A stretch of 64,000 nucleotides of DNA, taken from assembly GCA_904063045.1 (NCBI GenBank), contig CAJFCJ010000026.1:412964-476963 (forward strand). The letters are read 5' to 3'. This document shows positions 32,755-43,434 of the stretch, piece by piece; position 1 is the first letter of the stretch, and every line of letters starts with the position of its first letter. The DNA comes from Dimorphilus gyrociliatus. Its lineage: Eukaryota > Annelida > Polychaeta > Dinophilidae. The notes below the pieces were generated by a model. It had not been told where the DNA came from. It did no database searches and saw only the letters and a program-made list of their open reading frames with translations. A program made the translations under genes and the position numbers.

Positions 32755-35700
32755 AGACAGGTAACCATGCTATATCCTTCCTTTCATGAGCATCATATGA
32801 CAGCGAACCATATTAATAGTCAATGAAAGAATTACAACTAGGTCAAAGGGATAAATAATACTGTTGGCCTTTTTTATTAGTTTGGTTCCCTGCCCATAAG
32901 GGAAAACAAATTGTAGACAGTTATCCGATACGCTTTTTCTAGACTGGTTACCATGGAAAATATTTTAATTAAACAGATTACATTTCTTACTGGAATAGAC
33001 TGGTTTCCTATTTTTGTTTTAGCATAAATTTGAAGTTCTGTTAGACTGGTTCTCAAGTTTTGTTTCAAGTTTTTTTCTGTAGTGTGGTTCCTATACATTC
33101 AAAATTGTATAGTAAATTGTGTAAAGCTGTTGTACTGCATGATATTTTTCTGCTGTCAGTCTGGATCTATTCAGAGCAAAGCCATACATTTTACACTGAC
33201 TGCTTTTGGAAACTTACATAATATTTTTGTAAAAGTTGGGTTCCCAGTTCCAAAGTACTAAGGGCACATTGTTAAATATGCTCAACAGTATTTCTTTTCC
33301 AATTCTTGTCAATTAGAATATTGATTTTCTTCAAATTTTTAACCAGGCAATCAATGATGGTGTTTAGCGCCCTCTTGCGAAGGTTAGATATACCTATAAA
33401 AAATGGGTACTGGCTTTGCATCTATTCAGTAAACTTTTGTACAGGCAACAGCTTTGTACCTCTTATTAGTTTAGCATTTTCTCACAAAACATTTTTCTAT
33501 TTCTTGCTAGGCTTTGAAGCTGATTAGCCATTCTAATTACTTAATTTACATAGAAACAAATCAGTTTTAACAGTTTGTTAAAGTGAAGTATAAAATGAAT
33601 GTGTGAAAGCTGTCTGCTAAAATTGTTCAATGTATCATATCAATGATATATCTGGAAAAAAAAAAAACAGTAACAATAATACTTCCATCTTCTCTGAAAA
33701 TTTCTTTTCAAGATTTTTGGTGAATTAGTTGTAATATTTTTCAAATAATCCACCAATGTCAAGGTCACATAAATGAGGGGTGGGGTTGCCTATCTCAGTG
33801 ACAAAAAATTTCCTTTGAATATGTTTTTCTAAATTTGCAAAAAAAGATTGTAAAATGATTTGCTGTTTCTTCTATGAAATTCTTCCACACAAAGTACTCT
33901 TTTATTTTGTTGAGACAGTTTGGGTCCAACCACTGTTTTCCAAAGTGACTTTTGAAAATCCATTCTTATGATTTTTGCTGAATAAACACTAATCAATTCT
34001 CTTACATTCTGATGGAAAAGGAAAAGGATAATCTTTTTTGTATTGAATATCATTTGAAAACATACTTTGAACAAAAGTGAGTATGCTGTTCTCTTTTTGG
34101 AAGGAAGCAGAGCAAAACTAATGAAACCTGTTTATTTCCCCATCTTTCTTCAAGAAACTATGGATTAAAATCATTTGCTTGAATGGTTGATTAACAAATT
34201 TAAAGATTCCATTCAATAATGAAATCTTTGATGCTGACAACAGTTTTAATTGCTTTACTGTTGTAAAAAATCAACACTCTTTCATTTTGATGTAATAAAT
34301 CACATTTGAAGGAAGCCATCATCAGCAATAAATGAATGATTTTATTAAAAATCAATTCTGTTTCTATTGGTTAATTTTTCCTTCTATGATGATTAACAAA
34401 GACTAAATGAACAATTAAAGATTTTCCTCTCTGACTTCCATTTTCAAATATCTCAAAATATCCATCAATTAGCAAAATACTCTCTTCTACTTCAAATGAA
34501 CTTTCATCAAATATTGAATTGCATGTTGATTTATCAGGTTTTTACTTCAAGTTCTCACATTCATGTTTGTGTCCTCATTTCATTTCACTTTTGCAGCAAT
34601 TTCTTCAATGACACTTTCTTCTGTACTACCTTTTGATGGAACTGTTACACAAGTATACTTTTGCAGTGATTTTCCTTTTTAGAATTTTCACTATGATTGA
34701 CATTGCTTGTTCTTGACTTTAAGTAAAAAAACAATTCAGTTTAGAAACCTGTCCACAATGAAATTGTAAAACCAGTCTACCATGAATTTTTAACTTAATT
34801 TTATAACTAAAAAGACCACTCATTTTTTACAAAAATAATAATAGATTATGAAAAAAGAAAGAACCAGTCTATCATAAAAAATATGAAAACTTTTGGTCCT
34901 TACTTCAAAATAATTAATTAGTAAAAAAAACTGGTTCTGGGATAAAGTCTCTGAACCACTTGACAAAAAAGTATTGAAACTAGTCTGGGCACCAGTCTAT
35001 GAAAAAAATTGTGAAGAAAGTTCCGTCTTAAAAAGACTGGTTTCCTCAAAAAATGGTATTTTCACACTTAAAAAGAAATTAAAAAAAGGCTGGTTCCCAT
35101 TACCAAAATTTTTTTCTGAAAGAAAGTTATTGAGAGTTCTTTTTTTCATATTAAAATCAGTTTGATAACAACTCAATTTACAATTTAGAACAATCTGGTT
35201 CTTGTCCCAATATATGGAATTTTTACCTTCAATTTGTAATTGAACTTATCAAATCCTTAGTATGGAAATAGTGCCAAAATAATTTTCAAAGTCCTTTACT
35301 TTTCTCTTGATGGATGTGGCTTTGTTGATTTGTCCCTTTTTCTTATTAATCCAAAAAGAAATTTTCAATATAATATAATGAGTTTATTTTTTTTAGGGAA
35401 CACTAACCAGTCTAAAAAATATCTGTGTAAGTAATTTCAAATATTTTTAAATACAGGAATAAGGAACCAGTTTTTAAAAACATATTAAATTTTAAAAATC
35501 AATTGTTTTGTTTAAACATAAATGTGTTACTTTATTATCGTTCAGGCGTAAATATTCCCATTTCCAATCATACTGCTTAAGGTGGCCACTGAACCCGTCT
35601 ATATAAAGGGCATAGGAAGTTAAAAATGTCAATGTTTTTTAAAAAATTTGAAGGTCAAGGTTATTTCAAATTTTTAAAACCAGGCTACTAGATTTATTTT

Positions 35701-38050
35701 GATTAAAAAGATACAATTAAAATAATGTTTATTATAATCCTGAATATTGGAATTATATAAAGCAAGGTCAAGGTTAAAATTATGCAGTTGACTATGTGCA
35801 ACAATTTACGGAAAGGAAACCAGTTTAAACTGGTTATATACAGAATTCTATACTTTTTCCACATGTGTGTGTATTTTAGTAAGACCCTCATAAATATTCA
35901 AAATTGAAAAAGTATCAACAATAAAATTGAAGTATTTTTCTTTATTACCATTAAAAATTAGACTGGTATGGGCTTCTTAGCTACCGTTATCGAAAAGAAA
36001 ATACATGAAACTGTAACCAGTCTTTGAAATAGATTCAGTATATTTTGGTTAAAAAACAATTTGAGTTCAAGCGAACGTCTATTAAACCAGTCTATTTTTA
36101 TATGAAATTCAGTGATTAAGCTGAGAAAGGCCAAGAAAAGTTTTTAAAGAAAAACACTAGATATTAGTATGGTTTGTATTCCTAGTCTCCAACGTAATGA
36201 TAACTGTGTTTCTTTGATAAAACTGTACAAAAGTCGCAGTAGACTTAACTAGGCCTAAATATTAAAAAAGGAAATATCGATATGGTTCCTATCCCTGTAA
36301 ATATAATTAAAAATAACCTCTTTTTTTAGCCTGGTTCTTCTTGTATAAAAAAAATATGGATGATTCCGGTTGTAGACAATTTTTAAGGGACTGGAGCCAC
36401 TTTAATAAATACCATCGTTATTAAGGAATGGGTAACCAGTCAATCTGGAAAAAAATAATTTTTTATTTTACTAATGTCAACTTAGTAACCCTTTTTGACC
36501 TAATCAATAATTTGAATATAGCGGAATAGATACCAGTTTAAAATAAACCAAAAGTCAATAACTTTTTGTCTTTTGTCGTTGTAGAAATAGTATGGCTACC
36601 TATTCCATTATCAAAAAAGAGCTTCTTTAACATCTTTTACTTTAGCAACCAGTGACATTGGAAAAAAACTGTTTTTATTTAATTCTCTGAGTAAATGCTA
36701 ATGTAACATACAGCAAAAAGAAATAGTTGGGCATTAATGATGACCTTGTTGACGTTCAGGTAACCATGCTAAACGTTATTTTTTTTATAATATTAAAATG
36801 GTTAAGTATTCCTAAAATTTTCTAAAAGAAAGGAATACAACAAAAAATTGTGTTTATTATGGAAAACCATACTAAAACAGTATGTTGTAAAAACTGGTGC
36901 ACAATACACCAAAAGATTTATGCTTGATGTAATTGAAACTTTTTCATCCACAAAATAATGTCAAGGTCACTGGGAATTGTTTTATGGAACAATTATAACC
37001 ATACCACTTTTACGATTCCATGGATTTCATAAAACTGTTGACCTCTTTTCTTAAATCAGTATTGAACTTTCTTCTTTATAACCTATTTTATGTTATTACA
37101 ACGGATTAAAACAGCCGTTTAAATACATATTCTCGTATGGCTCCCGTTCCAAATCAAAATATTTAAAAATAATTTATAATGTTTACGGTGGAAAAGTATC
37201 TTTTAGTGTGGGTTCTATTCCACTCTTTTGACTATATTATAATACATGTAAATGTAAGTGTCTACTTTTAAAAGCTGGTATTCGAAATAAGAATTTTAGA
37301 ATATCTTTAAAAATTTGGAACGGAAACCAGGCTAAAGACATATTTGTCTTTCCATTTTTTCTATTAACAAAAATATTTAGCATCTGTGAGAACCACACTA
37401 ATAATTTAGTACGATGCAGAAAATGAAAAAAAACCAGACTACTTTTTTGTGAAATCACATTAATAGTTATTTTATAGTTATAAAAACATTTAGTAATGTG
37501 AAGGGGAACCACATTAAAAAAATAAATTTTGTCATTTTGGCCAGTAGGAATGAACAGTATCGTTTCTTTTAAAAGAAAAGACTTAAAAAAAATAATTTCC
37601 ATATTTAACTTTGACAAATATAGAACCAGTCTAAAGAGTAAGAAAGAACAAAATAGAGAGACTGGAACCATACTAAAAATATTTGAAAAAAACTAAACCT
37701 GAAAGAGTAACGTAAGCAGATTGTTATTGGGCAATTTTTTTAATTTTAATTTTGTTGTTTAGTATGGTTTTCATTCCATTTAAAATTGATCACATCTTTT
37801 AAAAAATTTGTATAGTTTCCCAAACAGAACGAATTTCATATTTCGCTTTTTTAGTAAAGAAATGAAGCGTAAAAACCTTAAAACATTTTCTTGGACTGGG
37901 AACCACACTAATACTTTTTTAAATACTAACCCTGTTCTTAAATAAATAAAAATGTAAGATAAATAGTTAAATGCATTACTTCGAATTGGAACCACACTAA
38001 AAAACGGTTTTCTTCAAATCTATTTAAAAATATGGAATATAAAGGAGGAG
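32755..38050. repeat. Dispersed GGAACC-core array, block 8
   Basis: Many copies are of the AGACTGGTT / AACCAGTCT variant, especially 32,940-33,070 and 34,740-36,430. CATACTA and CACACTA forms take over at 36,760-38,060 (for example 37,389, 37,507, 37,667, 37,900, 37,988, 38,050). The 144-codon minus-strand frame at 37,237-37,671 consists of motif copies read as MVPV and WF repeats and is not a gene. A MULE relic lies inside. Confidence 0.75.
33700..34560 (-). pseudogene. MULE transposase relic K, divergent lineage
   Basis: On the minus strand, FEVEESILLIDGYFEIFENG then SQRGKSLIV (FLYWCH start) lies at about 34,510-34,410. A scrambled middle follows, then SFALLPSKKRTAYSLLFKVC and ILFLFHQNVRELISVYSAKI (about 34,130-33,970) and KSLWKTVVGPKLSQQNKRVL. 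This is the segment between the second Asp and the C-terminal domain, with an FHQN variant of the CxFHxTQ motif whose Cys is replaced. Stops and frameshifts are frequent, so it is old. Confidence 0.6.
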
Positions 38051-38285
38051 AACCATATTATTACACTGACCAAAAATATACCAGATTACATTACTAGCAA
38101 AGCGGAAGTGAAATTAGCGCAAAATTGTATATAAAAATTAATAACTGGTAAGGTCAATGTCAAGGTTGTTTTCAATTAGAATGCGAATGATAAAAAATGA
38201 AATAATTTTTTAAAACAACCAAATTATTTCTACGGTTGAAACGGAAACGGAAATGGAAATATTGAAACAAATTTTAAACGTGTTT

Positions 38286-38353
38286 TGACGTCATTTTTTA
38301 GTACTTGAATTTTCTTTTTTGCAGTATTTCACTAAATTAATACGATGACGTCA
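38286..38353. promoter_or_regulatory. Two consensus CRE palindromes
   Basis: TGACGTCA occurs at 38,286-38,293 and 38,346-38,353, 60 bp apart start to start. TGACGTCA is the consensus cAMP-response element (CREB/ATF). They lie 200-260 bp beyond the stop of the minus-strand gene at 38.55 kb, in an array-free island, and could serve a plus-strand promoter or an enhancer. Confidence 0.4.
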
Positions 38354-38549
38354 TAAGTAATTAGTAATTAAATATTCAATTAATTAATAGGCTTATAGGG
38401 TTTTTATTTCTAGAAATATTTTTGCAGATAGATAGATATACGATATAACAAACAAACAACAGTGTTATTTTTACAACGTAATCGAGCGATAATACAGGAA
38501 CAGTATACAATTTAAAAACAAAAAAAAAAAACAACGATACTAAACGTTC

Positions 38550-39671
38550 TTATTGATATTGAGAATGAGGTTGAGGAGGAGTAAATAGCGTCGGCGGCGG
38601 CGGAAGAGAACTAGTTATAATACGAAGATCTAAATTACGAGTACGAATTTTATTATTCTCTTTTCCCTTTCCTTTTCCTTTTCGTTCGACAAACTTTCTC
38701 TTTAATTGTTTCGATACGATATTATCAATCTTATGAATGACAATCGGTGATTTACGACTATAACTCGAACATTGACGATAATCGAATAATTTCTTTTTAT
38801 CCTTATCATTCTTATCTAATTTCGTAATTAAATACTTTTTAAACGTAACATTCTGTTTAGTATTAGTAGGAGGACTCGGAGGTGGTGGTGAAGGAGGAGG
38901 TGGAGGAGGAGGCGGCGGAGAAGGAGGTGGTGGTGGAGGAGGAGGAGGAGGAGGTGGAGGCGGAGACGGAGGCGGCAAAGTTGTAGTAGCAGGAGGCTGC
39001 GGTGAAGCAGGAATCAACCATCCTTGAGGTTTTTTTTCAATTACCCAAGTCTCCAAAGGTAACGATTTGAGCGGTACCCAAGAAAGAAACTTTAAATCAT
39101 CTCTACCATACTCAACTGGTGTAAACGGAAACGTTAACTTTTGGTCATCATCCTCAAAATCCTCGTATATTTTCATATCCTTTCCCTCATTATCGCTCAT
39201 ATCGAGAAATTCACTATTTATTAGTAAATTCTCAATTTGTTTTTCCCATTTTTCCAATTCCTCCAAAGTTTTCAATCCAATATCGTAAAGATTATTCGTC
39301 TTATCATTTTTTATCCTATCGTTATTGAATTTAAATATCGGTACTATCCTTAAATTGTTTATATCGTGTAATAAAAAATGCTGACTAATCAATTTTCCTT
39401 TTCCGTATAAATTCTTAATTTTATAATAACTTTTCAAAAGATTTAACTTTCCCATAGTTTTATCGATCGATACAAAATTACAAATATCGCATTTAATACA
39501 AAAAACAACAAATTCATCTTGACACGTTATCCTATCATTTACCTCTATTAAAACATTACATTTATCTACTGTAAATACCTTTGATTCAATAATTAATGGA
39601 CATAAATCACAATTCTTTAATAAACATTTAAAAGAACCTTTCGCTCCGTATAATTCACTCTTTGACGACAT
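38550..39671 (-). CDS. 373-aa protein: GIY-YIG-like domain plus polyproline tract
   Basis: Single-exon frame of 373 codons. Residues 10-113 follow the layout of GIY-YIG modules joined to Penelope-like reverse transcriptases: GSFKCLLKNCDLCP, then ITCQDEFVVFCIKCDICNFV, SQHFLLHD and LRIVPI. The GIY position reads VVF and the YIG position reads FVS. The usual Arg after it is not evident, so nuclease activity looks lost. Residues 131-180 are charged and helical, with an acidic patch (FEDDDQK). Residues 224-268 are almost pure proline with Ser. A basic, NLS-like segment (KRKFVERKGKGKGK) spans 324-337, and a second proline cluster ends the protein. The start has A at -3. Upstream is CGCCATATTG (YY1-like) and an AATAAA lies about 145 nt after the stop. 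No reverse transcriptase is adjacent. A domesticated fragment is likely; function unknown. Confidence 0.8.
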   Translation of the reverse strand: MSSKSELYGAKGSFKCLLKNCDLCPLIIESKVFTVDKCNVLIEVNDRITCQDEFVVFCIKCDICNFVSIDKTMGKLNLLKSYYKIKNLYGKGKLISQHFLLHDINNLRIVPIFKFNNDRIKNDKTNNLYDIGLKTLEELEKWEKQIENLLINSEFLDMSDNEGKDMKIYEDFEDDDQKLTFPFTPVEYGRDDLKFLSWVPLKSLPLETWVIEKKPQGWLIPASPQPPATTTLPPPSPPPPPPPPPPPPPPSPPPPPPPPPSPPPPSPPTNTKQNVTFKKYLITKLDKNDKDKKKLFDYRQCSSYSRKSPIVIHKIDNIVSKQLKRKFVERKGKGKGKENNKIRTRNLDLRIITSSLPPPPTLFTPPQPHSQYQ

Positions 39672-40084
39672 TTCTTCTCCTTTTTCCCCTTACTCTCTTT
39701 CAATATGGCGTCCGAACGGTAAATGATCTCCTTTTCTAGACTGGTTTCTTAGTCGGTTCTTTCCATTATATTGCTTTCGTATTGAATGTTTTCAACGAGG
39801 ATTAAGTAACCATACATTACAAATAAAAGGACCGTACTTTTCTTCTCCCATTTCCTGTTGTTTAAAAATACGGCGAACGTTAGTACATCCGCCACACAAC
39901 GCAATTTTTTAACAAGGTTTCCTATTCCACATCATAATTACCCTATAACATTAATGATATCCATCGGGTAACCCTTAAAATTTAATGGTAGGACCGTACT
40001 TTAAACATACATAAAAATGAAAAATTAATTATTAATATCAAATACAGAAACTTGTTGAAAATCCATTTAAATTAAATATTTTCT

Positions 40085-40330
40085 TGAATATTAAAGAGCA
40101 ACATTTGTTAGCACTCATGAATATTAATAAGCGAATATGTAAATACTCATGAATATTAATAAGCAAATATGTTAATATTCATGAATATTAAAGAGCAAAA
40201 TTTATTATACTCATGAATATAAATAAGCAAATATGTTAATACTCATGAATATTAATTAGCAAATATGTCAATACTCATGAATAACAATTAGCAAATATGT
40301 TAAATATCAACTCATGAATATTCACGTTTT
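40085..40330 (+). repeat. 32-bp tandem repeat, about 7.5 units
   Basis: Successive units start with CTCATGAATATTAATAAGCA and continue AATATGTTAATA, giving a 32-bp period. Starts are near 40,110, 40,142, 40,174, 40,206, 40,238, 40,270 and 40,310. Units differ by a few substitutions (AAAGAGCAAAATTT, ATAAATAAGC, AACAATTAGC). The core CATGAATA also recurs singly at 5.64, 6.5 and 10.4 kb. Confidence 0.9.
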
Positions 40331-40469
40331 TTCATTAATAATATTTTGTTAATATATAAATTATTTTTATTTATTTCAGTCTTATTTTTAGTTTCTTCCT
40401 CTTTATCTGTCTCATTAATCAAGTGAAAAGATAATCTTTTCCTCTGAATTATAACAACATGCATTGCGC

Positions 40470-42075
40470 ACAGGACGGAAACCATACTATAAAAATATTT
40501 ACATGAGTTACAAAAATACCATAAATTGTTTTCTTCTCATTTTCTTTTAGCATGGTTACATGTTCCTTCTATTTAAAAAAGAACATATTTTTTAATGGCA
40601 TGATTTATTTAAAAAGTATTTATTCTGATTGGAAGAAGGAAACCACTAAAATTCATAAACGACGGACAATAACCACATTAAAAGTAAACTGTAATTAAAA
40701 TGGAACAGGAACCATATTACTTTTTTTTGAATTTCAGAATTTCAAAAAAAGTAACGTTTTTTTTTAAAGTTTGGTATTGTTTATATTTTAGTATCACTCA
40801 TGTTAAAAAATTGACTAGAATTTACCAAAAATGACAACGAAACAAAGTTTCGGTCTATCGAAAGTCTAGTTTATTATGCGCTAGTACACGAAACCATACT
40901 ATTCGTCAAGAATTTTCAAGATGTTAAAGCAGTGTTATAAATTTAACTTTTTGTCAATGGTGTTGTTGGTTTTTAGGACAGGAACCACACTACCCATTTT
41001 CAAAACAGAACGGGAGCCATGTTAAATTTCTATAGAAGAAAATCTAATTAAAACGTAGAAGCAGTTTATTAACAAGGTAAGAGAATTTGTTACAATTACA
41101 AATAATACTAAAGTTTAATGTTAAACAAACACCACACTAACACAAAATTTTTTCAACAAATTTTATAGAATACACATCTTATAAAAAAAGGAATTGGAAC
41201 CATCTTAATTACTTTACCGTTGTTATAGTCAATTATAAACTAAAGTGTTTCAAGGCGGAATAGGATCCATACCAAGATTTGTAAAATTTTTCTTTACAGG
41301 ACGGAAACCATACTATTAAAATATTTAAACTTTAAAAAAAATACTATAAATTATTTCTTGATGTTTTCTTCTTATTTTCTTTTAGCATGGTTACGTGTTC
41401 CCTATATATTTTTTAATGCCAATGTTTATTTAAAAGGTAAAACACTGAAATATATATTCAAATTTTTCAAATTTTTCAAAATTTCCAACTTTTAAATAAC
41501 CGACAACAACCGCATTAAAACAATGAAAAGTTGCAATTTAGCGTTAAATGAACACATTTCTGCAATTATTATTAGAAATATACATTAAAATGGAACAGGA
41601 ACCATATTAATTTTTTTTTTCAATTTTACAATTTCAAAATGAGTAACGTTTTTTTTAATAGTTTGGTATTGTTTATATTTTAATGTCAATCAATCATGTT
41701 AAAATTGACGAAAGTCGTCTATTGAAAGTTTATTTTATTACAGAAAACCATACTAAATCTAATTTAGAACTAGAACCAGTTTTTTTAACAATCTAATAGC
41801 ATTCGTTAAAATTATTTGTGGTTTTAAGATGAAAAATTATACTAAAATCTAATTCGAAAGAGTTTGTATTGTTGAACGAAAACCACACTAAAACAAATTT
41901 TACAGAATACAAAAAGGAATTAGAACCATCCTAATTACTACACCGCTGTTTTTAAATAAAATAGTAAGTAACTATAGTCAATTATAATGTGAAATTTTAA
42001 ACAATAGACACACTGGAGTGTTTCAAGACGGAACTGGATCCATCTTAAATAACTAAAATTTTTCTTTAAAATAAA
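40470..42075 (+). repeat. Tandem duplication, two units of about 0.8 kb
   Basis: Unit 1 (40,470-41,290) and unit 2 (41,290-42,075) are collinear. Shared landmarks are GACGGAAACCATACTAT (40,474 and 41,301), TTTTCTTTTAGCATGGTTAC (40,541 and 41,381), AAAATGGAACAGGAACCATA (40,697 and 41,587), GTTTGGTATTGTTTATATTT (40,771 and 41,661), AAGGAATTGGAACCATC / AAGGAATTAGAACCATC and a GGATCCAT word. A further fragment starts at 45,155 (TTTCAGGGCGGAACAGGATC). Confidence 0.8.
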
Positions 42076-43434
42076 TTTTAGTGTGGTTCCTGTCTAGTAT
42101 TGAATAGTACAATCTCAACAACATATTATTATACTGTTTGAACAAAGAACAATGCTGAAAATGAGTGCAAGTTTTTCCAAAAAAAAATTGAAATTTATAT
42201 AGTGTGGTTCCTTTTCCGTATTAAAAATTTTCGCGATATTTTTAGTATTTTAGTCCGATTATTATCAATTTTCTACAATCCTTACAATACATATTTATCG
42301 TAGAATTGTATGGTTCTTGTCTCCTTTTTTAAAACATATTTTTTTTTGAGAGGGAACCATACTAAAATATCGTCAGATAATTGTTGATACTGTCTGAAGA
42401 ACAAGTCTAATTATCATCTATAGAGATAATGTCTCAAAAAATCAAATAATAGTTTTTTGTATAAAAGTAGAGAACGGAAACCATACTATTTAATAATTTA
42501 ATAGTATGTCATTTTTTCTACTATTATTTTTTTAATGTTATAATTCGTTCTCAATTTAGTATCATCTCCATAAAACAAATGTTTTTTTTGGGTGAGAACG
42601 GGGACCACTCTTCATATTATTTATCTTAATTTTATCTAAATAAATGTTAGAAATACACAAGAAAAAATATTAACATTTCTGCAAAGTATGAGACAGGAAC
42701 CATATTACATAATATTTCAACTTTTTTTTATCAATAATGTAACAATTGATTAAGCAAAGGTCAAGGTCAAAAATTTTAAAAAGAGTTTGCAATTATTAAT
42801 CGTTAATTTAAGTAATAAATGAAATTGAAATTCGATTCAGTTCAGAATTGGAACCAGTTTAAAAAAAGATTATAACAAAAAACTAGCTGCTTCCAAATTT
42901 TTGAATAATTATTTATTTTTATGAAACAACCTTTTATAAAATAATTTTGTTTTTTCATCATTTTACAGGGAACCATACTAGTAAAAGAATTAATCAGATT
43001 TAAAAAATATTTATATATTCTATAGAAGAAAATGCAATTTGAAACTGGAACCAGTTTAATGGTTCCAACCTGTAATAAAATATGTAGCAAAAGAAGAGCG
43101 GAAAACATATTTGAACTTATTTCTAAATTTAATTTCTTTCTGTGAGAATAAGAACCATACTAAAACAAATTTAAAAAAATGGATACTTTTACACCAAGCA
43201 GAAAACTATTTATAGAAAAAAAAAAGGAACGAGAACCATGCTACTTGCTACATCATTCTTTCTTGTGAGTGAGAAGCAGTCTTTAATTATGAAACAACAA
43301 CCAGACTCATCAATTTAGCTGAAGAATTATGGAGAAAACATCCACTATGTGAAGAAAATGTTAAAAAATACTTTTTCAAATTTAAATTTTTATTGATTTT
43401 GAGATATATCCAAAACATTCCCATAATGCAATCA

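Larger units (their letters stand above)
39740..43300. repeat. Dispersed GGAACC-core array, block 9
   Basis: Sparse until 40.4 kb, then dense. Forward copies occur near 40,485, 40,705, 40,890, 40,980, 41,305, 41,600, 41,747, 41,880, 42,355, 42,478, 42,696, 42,968, 43,150 and 43,235. Reverse copies occur near 40,552, 41,393, 42,078, 42,200 and 42,308. AGGACGGAAACCATACTA and GGAACAGGAACCATATTA show the extended unit. Confidence 0.75.

Noticed and set aside
37237-37671. 144-codon minus-strand reading frame
   Set aside because: It is made of array cores read as MVPV, VVPL or WFPF with AT-rich filler. No domain, no splice or polyA context, and its start is an array motif (ATGGTTCC gives Met-Val-Pro).
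39067-39288. 73-codon plus-strand frame
   Set aside because: Antisense shadow of the 373-aa minus-strand gene.
40085-40330. CRISPR-like appearance of regularly spaced repeats
   Set aside because: The 32-bp period is a plain tandem repeat without unique spacers, and the genome is eukaryotic.
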